From: a virus
Direction: 5' to 3' (one strand)
IMG/VR virus record: IMGVR_UViG_3300035698_004096
Location: 1-32,124 of that record
Length of the DNA stretch: 32,124 bases
This document shows positions 5,722 to 15,500 of this stretch, one piece after another (position 1 is the first letter of the stretch; every line of letters begins with the position of its first letter). The notes under the pieces were generated by a model. That model was not told the DNA's origin and did not search any database. It saw nothing but the letters and a program-made list of their open reading frames with translations. A program made the translations under genes and the position numbers.

Positions 5722-7661
5722 TAAGTACCAATTTTAGAATCATAATCAATTATGCTCTCATCAGCCCAACCAGAGAAGCAGAATCCATCTACATACATTG
5801 TTCTACAATTATCTAATGCTAAAGAATATAATTGAGTATCTGGTGCAAAATTAGTATCTTCTATCATGCTAGTTAATGGCATCCATTTTAATGAACCATA
5901 TATCGCAAGTTCATGCACGTTTGGTTTAAGAATATTCATCTTATCTGGATGACATGGTCTATAAATTTCTTTCCAAGATGTATTATTGGTGTTATCAAAT
6001 AATTCGAATTCACCCATCCAATCATTATTCACATAATAATCATAATCTATAACTGCCCATCCTGTTTTAGTCCAAGTTGGGTGTTCTGCAGTATTATAAC
6101 ATATATTATTTAGTTTCCACATGCTACGATTACCAAGTATTGGCTTCTGGATCGCGCGCACCGTATTGATTGACCAGCGTCCACAAACTCTGTCTCCAGT
6201 AATAATTTCACCAATAGGTTTTGTGGTTCCATCTGCCATAAGGACTTTTTGCCAAGCAAAGAAACATGAGACGGGTGGTGGACTTACTGGTGGATTTGGG
6301 AAGGCGCTTGTATAACTGCTAGAAGTAGCATCTACTGTTTCACCAGTAAATGTTGCTTCTGATGCAATGCTCTGCCAAGTACCACTTGATTTAACATAAA
6401 CATTTGTAGCCGGCTTCCATGTGCCAGCATCTTTAGCATAAAAAGCTGTTGAAATTTTCCAAGTACCACTATCTTTAACATTCCAGTCAAACCCAATATA
6501 ATTATCCAAATCAAAACCAGTTATATTAGTTCTAGCTACAGTACTAGAATCAGTCCCCTCACCTTTCCATATTATTTCAATTGTATTATTTCCAGAAGAT
6601 AAATTTTGAATTCCAGCAAAACCAGCAGACCACAAAGAACCAGAACTTCCTGTAAATGAACTTACCCTATCTTCTGGTTCAACTGAAATATCTGTAGTAT
6701 AAACATCAGATCCATTTATTTGTATATTTGATAACCACGATCTAGAGGTGTTATTATAAGAACCCCACCACGAACTAAGTATCAAATTGTTTCCACTACT
6801 ATCTAAATTTACTGTTATTGTTTCTGCTGTTTGATCTGACGTAGAAACTGTTGTTTGCCTATTTTCAGCGTGTGATGAATAAACATGTCTAAATTCAGAT
6901 CTATCAAGAGCTAAAATAGTTCTAAATGACGCAGTCATAATAGAATTCCAATCTTCAGCAGCTCTAAGATCATAATTAGTATTAGCTGCAGGAGAAGCAT
7001 TCATAACATACCAATATGGATAATCTACATCAGACCCAGCTAAATATGAAGAATCTATATATCCATATGGATTGTTATTAGTATCATCCCATAGCAAAAG
7101 TCTAGTTCGTACATCCGAACTTGCCGAAGTCTGATCACTGCTATATGCACACGATCCAACAATAGTATAATCACCAGGTGGCACTGTTAATGTATTAAGT
7201 GTTTGATATTGATCATCACCATCTGTTCCATCAGATCCACCTGTTATAGAAGTGTGTGTTAATGTGTTATTAAATATATCTGTGCCAACAAGTTCTACTG
7301 CTGTTAAATAAGCATCTTGAATTTTTGCTGTGCTTCCAGATCTTCGGCAATATTGTAATGAAAATGTTGTAGAAGCTGGTGATATTCCTTCTTCATATAT
7401 TGCGACACCAGTTACAGCCATTTGATCAGTTGTATCTTTTGGAGTCAATATGACTTCATACATTTGTATAGCATCAGTAGAATTATATAACTGAACTCTA
7501 ACATCAGATGAAGTGCTACTTTGAGTAACAAGGCACGTGAAAAAAATAGCATAGTTAGTACTAGCTACTGGAGTAAAAGTAAGTGTAACTTTATCTTGAT
7601 AAGTAGTAGAAGTAGTCGAGCTATTTCCTAAACTTGTATTGCTATAATAAGTTTTTGCCAT
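5721..7661 (-). CDS. Tail-fibre-like protein with C-terminal Hint (hedgehog/intein) domain
   Basis: A 646-aa protein. Residues 1 to about 385 are three beta-rich modules of about 125 residues, ending near AVELVG, TILALD and ITGFDLD. Residues about 396-432 hold three 14-residue GTWK/GTWQ repeats (W401, W415, W429), then a Pro-rich linker (NPPVSPPPVS). Residues 466-646 look like a Hint domain: C466 opens CFFAWQKVLMADGTTKPIGE, then GDRV, the block-B motif T524-A-E-H527-P, and a final MYVDGFCFSG. The usual intein-ending His-Asn is not visible, so N-terminal cleavage or thioester transfer (hedgehog-like) is more likely than splicing. The first part probably sits on the virion as a fibre or decoration. 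The oxygenase gene follows with a one-base overlap. Confidence 0.85.
   Translation of the reverse strand: MAKTYYSNTSLGNSSTTSTTYQDKVTLTFTPVASTNYAIFFTCLVTQSSTSSDVRVQLYNSTDAIQMYEVILTPKDTTDQMAVTGVAIYEEGISPASTTFSLQYCRRSGSTAKIQDAYLTAVELVGTDIFNNTLTHTSITGGSDGTDGDDQYQTLNTLTVPPGDYTIVGSCAYSSDQTSASSDVRTRLLLWDDTNNNPYGYIDSSYLAGSDVDYPYWYVMNASPAANTNYDLRAAEDWNSIMTASFRTILALDRSEFRHVYSSHAENRQTTVSTSDQTAETITVNLDSSGNNLILSSWWGSYNNTSRSWLSNIQINGSDVYTTDISVEPEDRVSSFTGSSGSLWSAGFAGIQNLSSGNNTIEIIWKGEGTDSSTVARTNITGFDLDNYIGFDWNVKDSGTWKISTAFYAKDAGTWKPATNVYVKSSGTWQSIASEATFTGETVDATSSSYTSAFPNPPVSPPPVSCFFAWQKVLMADGTTKPIGEIITGDRVCGRWSINTVRAIQKPILGNRSMWKLNNICYNTAEHPTWTKTGWAVIDYDYYVNNDWMGEFELFDNTNNTSWKEIYRPCHPDKMNILKPNVHELAIYGSLKWMPLTSMIEDTNFAPDTQLYSLALDNCRTMYVDGFCFSGWADESIIDYDSKIGT
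6362..6487 (-). repeat. Three 42-bp (14-aa) GTWK repeats
   Basis: The protein repeat reads roughly GTW(K/Q)xxxxxYxKxx, with tryptophans 14 residues apart (W401, W415, W429). Such units form small beta modules between the head and tail parts of phage fibre proteins. Here they connect the beta modules to the Pro-rich linker and Hint domain. Confidence 0.65.
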
Positions 7662-7666
7662 TAAAT

Positions 7667-8008
7667 TTATTCTGGCTTATCTGGCCAGATAACAAAATCT
7701 GGATCTTCAAAAAATTGTGGAACTTCTCTTAAGTCTTGTCTATATTTTTTCCACTTAGCTTTATTCTTTTTTGGAGCATCTGCTAATTGTGTCCAATCAG
7801 AATTTCTAAGAAGCTTGTCTCTTTCATTACGAACGTCTTTCCACTGATAAAAAATATCAGCTTCATCTTTAGCTTCTATAATTTCTTTTTCTGTAGGTTT
7901 TGAATCTATATTAGATGGCATCCATGAAAAAGTAGAGTAATCATCTTCATCAATTTTCCAACTATTTTTTGGCCATTTATAATGTATAATTTGTGCATAT
8001 GTCACCAT
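7667..8008 (-). CDS. Tail-fibre-assembly / tail-chaperone-like protein (113 aa)
   Basis: The C-terminal half carries the pattern RNERDKLLRNSDWTQLADAP, then KKYRQDLREVPQ. This pattern (R..RD.LL..SDW..L.D.P....W..YRQ.LR..P) is the hallmark of phage tail fibre assembly / tail assembly chaperone proteins. The N-terminal part, with YKWPKNSW, is less typical. It sits directly before the Hint-fibre gene (5-base gap) and after the repeat-rich virion protein, so a role in folding or attaching one of these fibres is a reasonable inference. Confidence 0.78.
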   Translation of the reverse strand: MVTYAQIIHYKWPKNSWKIDEDDYSTFSWMPSNIDSKPTEKEIIEAKDEADIFYQWKDVRNERDKLLRNSDWTQLADAPKKNKAKWKKYRQDLREVPQFFEDPDFVIWPDKPE

Positions 8009-8021
8009 AATAATTTATCTC

Positions 8022-8969
8022 CTATGATACTACTACAACCCAAACATCACCATTATTACCGCCAGACGGCGCCGATGTGCTCACAGTATAGTTTGTTATT
8101 GAATTTCCAGAAGCAAAAGTAAGTCCGGCGTTTGCTGTAACAGCTTTAGTAAATTTTGAATTAGCAGTAACGTTTAAATTATCTCCTGCTATATTTGTAT
8201 TACTTGTAGTTCCATTAGATGTAATGCTTATAGCTGTAATTGATGAATTAGTGCTAAATTGCTGTAGATTAGCTATTACACTTATATTAGCAGTAAAATT
8301 AGTATTACCAGAAAAATCTGCATTGCTTGTGAAAGTTGCAAGGCCTGCAATATCTATTTTTGAAAAAACAGCATTAGCAGTAACGTTTAAATTATCTCCT
8401 GCTATATCTGTATTACTTGTAGTTCCATTAGATGTAATGCTTATAGCTGTAATTGATGAATTAGTTTGGAAAAGCTGAGATTCTGCAGTAACAGATAAAT
8501 TAGCACTTAGTGTTGATACTCCATTAGCAGCAAAGGTTGTTGCTGTAATCCCATTAAATATAGAATTGGCTGTGATACGAAAATTATCACCCGCTATATT
8601 AGTATTGGTAGAACTCCCATTTGATGTAATACTTAATGCTGTTACTGAAGAATTTGTTTGAAAAACCTGTGAGGTTGAAATTGATAAAACGTTTGCAGTA
8701 GAATTTATTTGAGATCCAGTAAAATTAGCATTCGATGAAAAAATTATGTGCGCTGGCGTATTAACATTTCCACCGCGTATTGTAGTTCCAACTAATGTAG
8801 TAGCTCCAAATATTCCTGTTACAAAACCATTACCAGATGATGTATCGCCGGCTGTATTTGCTTTAAGTGTAACAGTCTCAGAAAAAGCATCAAGCATAGT
8901 ATTAGTTCTATCGAACCAAACTTGCCAAATATCAGTATTTGCATTAATTTGTGTATATGTTCGTGCCAT
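8022..8969 (-). CDS. Repeat-rich virion structural protein (315 aa)
   Basis: Starts MARTYTQINANTDIWQVWFDRTN, a start style seen in virion proteins of aquatic T4-like phages. It then consists of Asn/Thr/Ser-rich beta repeats: QTNSS.TA.SITSNG..(S/T)NT.IAGDN..(V/I)TAN occurs three times (near residues 105-135, 165-200 and 240-272). It ends GDVWVVVVS. There is no Cys and no membrane segment. It is probably a fibre or whisker-like shaft of the baseplate. A perfect late promoter lies at 9110-9117, inside the preceding small gene. Confidence 0.75.
   Translation of the reverse strand: MARTYTQINANTDIWQVWFDRTNTMLDAFSETVTLKANTAGDTSSGNGFVTGIFGATTLVGTTIRGGNVNTPAHIIFSSNANFTGSQINSTANVLSISTSQVFQTNSSVTALSITSNGSSTNTNIAGDNFRITANSIFNGITATTFAANGVSTLSANLSVTAESQLFQTNSSITAISITSNGTTSNTDIAGDNLNVTANAVFSKIDIAGLATFTSNADFSGNTNFTANISVIANLQQFSTNSSITAISITSNGTTSNTNIAGDNLNVTANSKFTKAVTANAGLTFASGNSITNYTVSTSAPSGGNNGDVWVVVVS
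8160..8464 (-). repeat. Two 92-bp near-identical direct repeats, period 213 bp
   Basis: 8160-8251 and 8373-8464 match at all but one position that I could see (attt against atct). The 213-bp offset is exactly 71 codons, so recombination between copies would delete or add 71 residues in frame. A third, more diverged copy lies at about 8573-8654. The near-identity at nucleotide level points to recent duplication or gene conversion. Confidence 0.85.
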
Positions 8970-8972
8970 TTA

Positions 8973-9182
8973 TTAACTTAATGCCTTTTGAAGTAGTTGT
9001 TTAATTTCTGCTAGGTCGTTCTTAATAGAGCCAACTTCATTTTTAAGAGTATCAATTTCTTTTGCCTGATCAATTTTCATTTTGTAATCTAGGTGATCAC
9101 TAATACTTTTATTTATAACGACAGAAGTATTCTTATTAATATAATAAGAGCTTCCTTTTGATATTTTAGCTAAATTATTCAT
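8973..9182 (-). CDS. Small coiled-coil protein (69 aa)
   Basis: Residues about 36-69 (IDQAKEIDTLKNEVGSIKND and on to LAEIKQLLQKAL) have a clear heptad pattern of Ile/Leu/Val, indicating a coiled coil. The N-terminal half is polar and basic. The start overlaps the stop of the 929-aa gene by one base (TAATG). I do not recognise the family. It may trimerise or anchor the fibre encoded next to it. It also contains a late promoter for the downstream gene. Confidence 0.68.
   Translation of the reverse strand: MNNLAKISKGSSYYINKNTSVVINKSISDHLDYKMKIDQAKEIDTLKNEVGSIKNDLAEIKQLLQKALS
9110..9117 (-). promoter_or_regulatory. T4-type late promoter octamer TATAAATA inside the coiled-coil gene
   Basis: TATTTATA on plus, TATAAATA on minus. 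The predicted start near 9104 leaves about 135 nt before the ATG at 8969, so this could drive the fibre cluster from 8969 leftward. It lies within coding sequence, and AT-rich DNA produces some chance matches, so confidence is moderate. Confidence 0.5.
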
Positions 9183-11971
9183 TAGGCACTAACACCAACT
9201 ACCCTGATATTATTAACTCTTGGGATTATATTATCACTATCAGATAAGAACACTATTTTAACTGCGAGTGCGTTATATCCATCATATTCTCTAAGACCAG
9301 AATCATAATATCTAACGACATTATCATTCAATGAATTATTAAAAGCCTGTTTTTCAAATTCTAATTTATCGATTAAAAGACCGGCTCCAACTACATTGTT
9401 ATTAGTTACTAAATTGTTAATAGTAAGAGATGTATTAGAAGCAATAGTATTAATAGATGATACCATATAATTCTCGGGGAACAGTGGAGAATATATTTTA
9501 ATCAAATCATTATTAGCAAATTCAGTTTCAAATATAGTATCGACACCTGTTATTGTAGCGCTGCTTCCAGTAGTAGTAATAGAGCCAGTTCCAATAAACT
9601 GAGAATTTGGATATGCTGAAAACCCACACTCATATTCAACTTCATCCCGAAGCAGTCCTAAAGCGCTATATGATAAATTAGTATCATTTTTATATTCTAG
9701 AAGAGTCCAGTTCTTATCATCAAATGGCTCTGGATCTTTGTTATTCCAAATTTTAGAATAGATTTTTAAATCTGTTCCAAGAGGCCTATATGCATCAAAG
9801 AATATTCTAATATCCTCGGCATATCTATCATCAGCAAAAGTTATCTTCTGAGAAATGTGTTTAGAAATAGCTCTTCCATTTCCAAGATGTTCATTTGTAT
9901 AATCATTGTTAATGGCATATTTGCTATAGAAAACGTCTAGTTCACCAGATTCAATATCTGCAGTTGACCAAATATTATTCGACGTTATAACCATTTCTAC
10001 AAAGGACGAAATATTTGTATTAACCATTAAACCAGTATCTAGAGTCAAAGTAACTTCTGGATTTGTTACTTCATTAGATCTTGAAAGTATCAATGGTGTA
10101 TTTGCTGTGTTTACAAATTCTTTATTTTGATCTAAGTTTATAATCGATTGTTCTGGAGTTGTGTGCTGGGATGATGTATATCTATCTACTCCAAGAACAG
10201 GAATTAAATTAGCACCAGATCCAGTAGGAGCTGAAACAGTAGGAGCTGTTGTATATCCATCGCCTTCTGCAGTCATTATTACATCAACAATTATTCCAGA
10301 CGAATCTGTTAATAATTTAGCAGTCGCTCCAGTTCCACCCCCACCAGTAAATGTGACAAGAGCATTATTAACATATCCACTAGTTCCGCCATCATAAATA
10401 GCTACATCTAAAACACCAGATCCAGTTGAATAATATGTATAGTGCTTTTTCAAAAAGAATGATGTTCCAGAAGGATTTTCTACATCTAGGCCGGCTACTT
10501 CTGTTTTATTTAAAGGTAAATTAAAGATCTGACAATTTGAAAACTGAGCATTTGAAAATTCTGTAATCAATGTGCATCCAACTGAAAAATCAATATTAGC
10601 CGAAGAGCCAGCCGAGTTAGAACCTATACTATTATAAATGATGTATGTTGGCTCTTCTACAAATCCAATTCCTTTATTATTGAAATTTATATCAGATATA
10701 GTTCCATTAGCATCTGTTATTACATTTGCAGTAGCATTCACAGAAACACTAGTATTGTTAGGCCCGCCGCCATTTACTACAATATAATCGGTGTTGCTAT
10801 ATCCTGTTCCACCATCATTAATAGTAGAATCTTCTATAACATTATTTGTAAATCTAAGAGAAGAATTAGCGTTTGATTGTTCTAATAAAATAAAACTTTC
10901 TCTCTTTTTAAAGATATTCGACACAGCTTGGACAGAAAGTCTCCCAGCCGAAACTTTAGAAAATCTAGATTGAGCATTAGAGAACGTTAGAGGTATATCA
11001 ACCTGAATAGAAGTATTTGATGATATATCAATCACTCTGCGCACATTTTTTTGTGCTCCACTGTGTATTACAATGTATTGTTCTTCTGCAGAATCGTTAT
11101 CAAACACACTAGTAAAGTTAACATTAGATCCAGTAACTAAAACTGATCCATTTGATACTACTACAGATTGAGCTATAAGAACATTGTTCTGATATACTAG
11201 CTCTCCTGGTCTTACATCAAAAACATTATTAGATGTTAGTGGATTGAATGCTATAAACTCATAATCTTTTTTAGGAAGAAGAAATGATCTTTTTCCTACA
11301 ACTTGAGTATAAGTCGCTCCATCGGTAGTCGTTACTGTAGTATTAGAATAAGTGTCAAATTCATATTGCGCAGCATATACCTTAAATTTCAGATCGGTGT
11401 TTTTTATAGATTTAACCTGAGTATAGTTGTTGGTCGGGGCAAACGAAGTAGCTTGCTGGAGAGTCGAATTAGAATTGATTCCAATCGTATTAATTGTTCC
11501 AGCTTCAAAGTATTCACCAACATACTGCCCAGCAGGGCCAGCTGATTTATCATTTGTTCCTACCAAAATCTTACCTTCGACGCTTGTCCATAAAGCAAAA
11601 TCTTCATCGCCATCAAATTTTATACATATAGCATATTTGTATGATGTTTTAATAGCAATTGGATATTCAAATTCAAATCTAGAAGATGATGAGGCGTCTC
11701 CAGATGCTATTATTTGTTCAAATTCATTTCTTGCATATGCTCCAGTGAATTTAGTTTGTGGGTCTGGAGATCCATCGGTTTTAGTTTTGCACAAAAATAC
11801 TTCTACACCTGGACTTACTATTCCAGATTTATTATCAATGATTTTTGGCTTAGCTCTAAAAAACAAGTCTATAGCAGAAATAGCAACAGTTTCTGAATTA
11901 TTAACTACTGCTGGATCTATAAAAAATGTTTGTGCTCTATTAAATATAATTGGCGTAGAAGATGTGCTCAT
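9182..11971 (-). CDS. Large virion (baseplate-periphery) structural protein, 929 aa
   Basis: Begins MSTSSTPIIFNRAQTFFIDP. The first 130 residues resemble large structural proteins of aquatic T4-like phages: GVEVFLCKTKTDGSPDP, then YPIAIKTSYKYAICIKFDG. Inside are two 'GTG...GvGT.F' beta modules (about residues 270-335 and 793-860) and several G.GY modules (for example GGTGYSNTDYIVVNGGG and GDGYTTAPTV). The Gly-rich GGGGTGATAK stretch is part of one of these. It ends VRVVGVSA. By position after gp8 and the 1610-aa protein it may take the place of T4 gp9 to gp11, but I see no direct match to them. A virion role is well supported; the exact part is unknown. Confidence 0.8.
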   Translation of the reverse strand: MSTSSTPIIFNRAQTFFIDPAVVNNSETVAISAIDLFFRAKPKIIDNKSGIVSPGVEVFLCKTKTDGSPDPQTKFTGAYARNEFEQIIASGDASSSSRFEFEYPIAIKTSYKYAICIKFDGDEDFALWTSVEGKILVGTNDKSAGPAGQYVGEYFEAGTINTIGINSNSTLQQATSFAPTNNYTQVKSIKNTDLKFKVYAAQYEFDTYSNTTVTTTDGATYTQVVGKRSFLLPKKDYEFIAFNPLTSNNVFDVRPGELVYQNNVLIAQSVVVSNGSVLVTGSNVNFTSVFDNDSAEEQYIVIHSGAQKNVRRVIDISSNTSIQVDIPLTFSNAQSRFSKVSAGRLSVQAVSNIFKKRESFILLEQSNANSSLRFTNNVIEDSTINDGGTGYSNTDYIVVNGGGPNNTSVSVNATANVITDANGTISDINFNNKGIGFVEEPTYIIYNSIGSNSAGSSANIDFSVGCTLITEFSNAQFSNCQIFNLPLNKTEVAGLDVENPSGTSFFLKKHYTYYSTGSGVLDVAIYDGGTSGYVNNALVTFTGGGGTGATAKLLTDSSGIIVDVIMTAEGDGYTTAPTVSAPTGSGANLIPVLGVDRYTSSQHTTPEQSIINLDQNKEFVNTANTPLILSRSNEVTNPEVTLTLDTGLMVNTNISSFVEMVITSNNIWSTADIESGELDVFYSKYAINNDYTNEHLGNGRAISKHISQKITFADDRYAEDIRIFFDAYRPLGTDLKIYSKIWNNKDPEPFDDKNWTLLEYKNDTNLSYSALGLLRDEVEYECGFSAYPNSQFIGTGSITTTGSSATITGVDTIFETEFANNDLIKIYSPLFPENYMVSSINTIASNTSLTINNLVTNNNVVGAGLLIDKLEFEKQAFNNSLNDNVVRYYDSGLREYDGYNALAVKIVFLSDSDNIIPRVNNIRVVGVSA

Positions 11972-12004
11972 TAAAATTCCATCTGTTTGTTTATATATGT
12001 CATA

Positions 12005-12484
12005 TTAGTGATGATAATCTTCATTGCGTGGAAGATTACAACTATTGGTTTGAACTGTTTTTGTTTTAATTTTTACTTCAATAGAAGCCTCGGCTAACGA
12101 ATTTCCATCTAAAGATTTTACTGTAAGTTTTTGCGGGCTTTCTGGAATTATAGCTCTTGGATATTTACTAGAAGTTCCAGAACCACTATACCCATCAATT
12201 TGATATGGACTATTTTCAGGAGAAAAGAAATAATAAAATTCAAGTTTTCCGTTTATCCCACTAATAAGATTTGACCCAATGTTGTATGAAGTTCTTATTG
12301 ATTGAACTTTATTAGAAGTTAAAGATAATAGCGATGACAAATTATACCCAAACAAACTATTAACATTAGTTCCAGTAAGCGGAGCACAATCTTCAGTTAC
12401 TTCTTTATCTAAAAGATAAACTTTATGTAATGTGTCTGGCTTTAATCCAGATATATTGATATTAAATACTTGTGGGCCAAACAT
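12005..12484 (-). CDS. Unknown virion-region protein (159 aa)
   Basis: Starts MFGPQVFNINISGLKPDT and ends NSCNLPRNEDYHH. The first part (INISGLKPDTLHKVYLLDKEV) looks like a fibronectin-III-like beta strand pair, a fold frequent in phage structural proteins. It has a Gly/Ser-rich middle (YSGSGTSSKYP) and two Cys. A strong ribosome site (GGAGAG) and an AATAAATA octamer lie just upstream, so it may head its own late unit. I do not recognise the family; location argues for a baseplate-periphery or fibre-attachment protein. Confidence 0.72.
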   Translation of the reverse strand: MFGPQVFNINISGLKPDTLHKVYLLDKEVTEDCAPLTGTNVNSLFGYNLSSLLSLTSNKVQSIRTSYNIGSNLISGINGKLEFYYFFSPENSPYQIDGYSGSGTSSKYPRAIIPESPQKLTVKSLDGNSLAEASIEVKIKTKTVQTNSCNLPRNEDYHH

Positions 12485-12506
12485 TAAAATACTCTCCGTT
12501 TAATTC

Positions 12507-12514
12507 TATTTATT
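12507..12514 (-). promoter_or_regulatory. Late-promoter-like octamer AATAAATA
   Basis: It matches the looser NATAAATA late consensus described for T4-like cyanophages. Predicted initiation near 12501 leaves a 17-nt leader that contains a good ribosome site (GGAGAG) before the ATG at 12484. The 40-base gap here is the largest in this part of the operon, which supports a real promoter. Confidence 0.5.
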
Positions 12515-12524
12515 CTATAAATCT

Positions 12525-15500
12525 TTACCATGCGCCAGTTCCACCAGCTCCACCATTTCCAGCTTCGCCGCCTCCGCCTATGCCACCACCACTTGCCGCG
12601 CTATCACCTTTATCGCGATCGTTAGGTGTACAAGCTTCTTTTGTTATAGTGTAAGAGAATGATGGCGATATCGACATAGTTCCATTATACATGACTGGTG
12701 ATGGTGTTGGAGTAGTTGGGCACGTACACGTATCACCATCTGTGCTGCTTGTTTCATTATAGAAATCGATTCTATATCTCCAAATCACAGAAGATTTCTT
12801 GACTACAATTCTGTATTCTCTTCCTAGACTTGGATTATGAACCCATGTTATTTTTCCAGAATATCTTAGATATCCATCTAGTTGACCAGCTGACCCTGAT
12901 CTATTTGTTAAGATTGTAGAATAATCATTATATCTTTGACTGCCACCAAGCTGTTGAGATAACCATGATGCGGTCAAACTAGAAGAATTAGCACTTCCTG
13001 ATCTATTACTAAACCCAGAACTTCCTGTAAAGAATGGATCTTTCCTAAGTTCTGTAATATCATCATCTGTGAGAGCCACTGCATCTGTTCCTGATGCAAT
13101 GAGTGTATCTCCTTGATAAACATAAATTTGATCTTTGCCACTGTAAAAATGACACCATAGCGTGGCATTAGATGACACAGTTCCCATTGTAATAGTCTGT
13201 ACTGGCTCATTGAATCTTCTATTTGCAGAATATCTTTTTAGATTAGATTGAGTAGCATATACAAAATGCTGAACCGGCACTGCATTACCAGATGAATCGA
13301 GTTCCGAGCATTCACATTCATCGCCTTCTACATCTGTTGCCATTGGTTGATCAATAATAGCTATTTGATCATAATTAACAGCAGATGGATCATTATTAGC
13401 ATGAACTATATTTAAAGTAGAATAAGCCGGCTGAGCATAATTATCTTCAACTGAAGCATTATATTCTGGACTTCTCCATTCCGTGAACGAATCAGTTTCA
13501 TATTCATCAACAAAAAAACCATATTTGAATCTATTAACGCTTGGAGAAATAGAACTTGGTATAACTCGATCTTTTACTTGATTTTGCATGAAATTAAGGC
13601 TAACATAATATTCGACGTCTCTTAATCGTCTATCAATAGATCCAATATCAGAATGAGTATAGTTTCTAGGTTGATTTTTATTAAAATCACTTTGTAAAAA
13701 TAAAGTCGTTGCTGTATTTTTTCTAATTCTAGAAACAGCTAATTGTTCGTTGCTAGTTCTAGTATTAACAATATCTTTAATTTGCTTAGACATGTTATAT
13801 GGCAGCGTTGGATACGATGGAATATAAACATCATTAACTAAAAGCGTTCCAGTAGGCTGTATTTGTGCTCCTGGTGTTTGATATGAACCAGGAAGAACAC
13901 TAATCTTTCCTCCTTTTGATACTATAACTCTATCTGTTCTTGGCAAATAAGTTTCTACATTATAAGTTAAAGTAGAATCTGGAACAGGGAAATATCTATC
14001 ACTTGCTGAGAAGGTAAATGTGTTGGACGGATTTATAGAAGCGCCTGCTACTAATGTAGCAACATTTGCTGTATTCGCAACATATGGTCTAAAATCAAAC
14101 ACATTAATAAGATCGTGATAAGTTCCATTATCACTAAAGAATTCTGGAATCTCAAGAGTATTAACAACTGTTGTTAATGCGCTAAGAGCTTTAGAATCTT
14201 CAGTTGTTCTTGTTATTGTGTTTGAACTAACATAAGAAGTTATATTATAAAAACCAGGAGACGCTGTAAAGCAGTCGAGTTTAACAAGAAGCCAGTCATC
14301 TAAAGTTAATTTAACTCCAGATGGATTCTTTTGATATAGATAGCCAAGATCATAATAATTTTGTGTTTGATTATGATCAATATAGAAACTATCAGTAATA
14401 TTAGTATCTGTTATGCTGACTCCAGAACTAGTGCCTCTATAGACTTCTTTTAATCTAAATATATCTGGTATTCCAAGGCACCATGGTCCAGAAGTTCCTC
14501 CACCCACGTCAGACAATCTAAGTTTTACATAAATATCTCTATTTACTGTTTTTGTAGCAGATTGAGCATTTGCAGATTCTACGTTATATGCTACAATAAT
14601 ATCTGTATTTGTTGCTGTATTAAAACCATTAGCTACATTTGATAATAAATCAATAGTCATAATTTCTGCAGCAGAATCTACACTTACAATATAATCTGTG
14701 TCATAACTTAATTGGATAGGAACATTTTGTGGCCATGCTTTATAAGCAGCATTCGCAACCGATGTAAATGAAACGTTTGCTTCAACTGTTAGGCTTGTAT
14801 TATTTGCAATTGATTCAACTCTACGAAATTCTGGGCTTCCACCATCAGTTAGTTGTAGATAGTCACCGACTCTTAAGTCTGTTATAAATGTCGTTCCAAC
14901 TCCTGTTACTGTGGGTGTTCCATCAGTACTAACAGTGCCAACAGAATCAAAAGAAATTAGATTTGCTGCTGGCGCCAAATAAATCTCTGCTTTTTCGGCA
15001 TCAGATAGAGTTCCTGTATATGGAAAAGTTTTAGTAATAGGAATTAATGATATTTGAACAGTTCCAGTATTACTAATAGAAAGAGTATCATTAGTTGTTC
15101 TATAATTATATGTTATGTTATTAGCATTTTTTAAAGACTGATAACTTGTAGCAAATACTAATTTATTATTATTACCATATAAAGTAGCGACATTCGCGCT
15201 AGTAGTTGAATCTAATTCTAATACAGTATCTCCAATACCATCATGGCTTGTTCCATTATAGTATATTGATCTTATATCTCTAAAGTTTTTTCCGGCATTC
15301 ATTTTAATATCGAAAACATATGCTCTGTAGATAGCGTTTGATGTTCCTGGAATCCCTTGTTCATGCATAAAATTTCTAATTCTAGCAGTTCCTATTTGAG
15401 TTCCTGTCGGATTAGTATTTCCAAGATTGATAGAATCGGATTCTGTTAAAAAGTTCTTAGCAGTATCATATAAAGATATTTCATTAGCCTGATCAAATTC

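Noticed and set aside
11427-12008. Plus-strand 193-aa open frame
   Set aside because: It lies antisense to the N-terminal half of the 929-aa virion gene, which has clear family-like sequence, and it has no late promoter or ribosome site of note.
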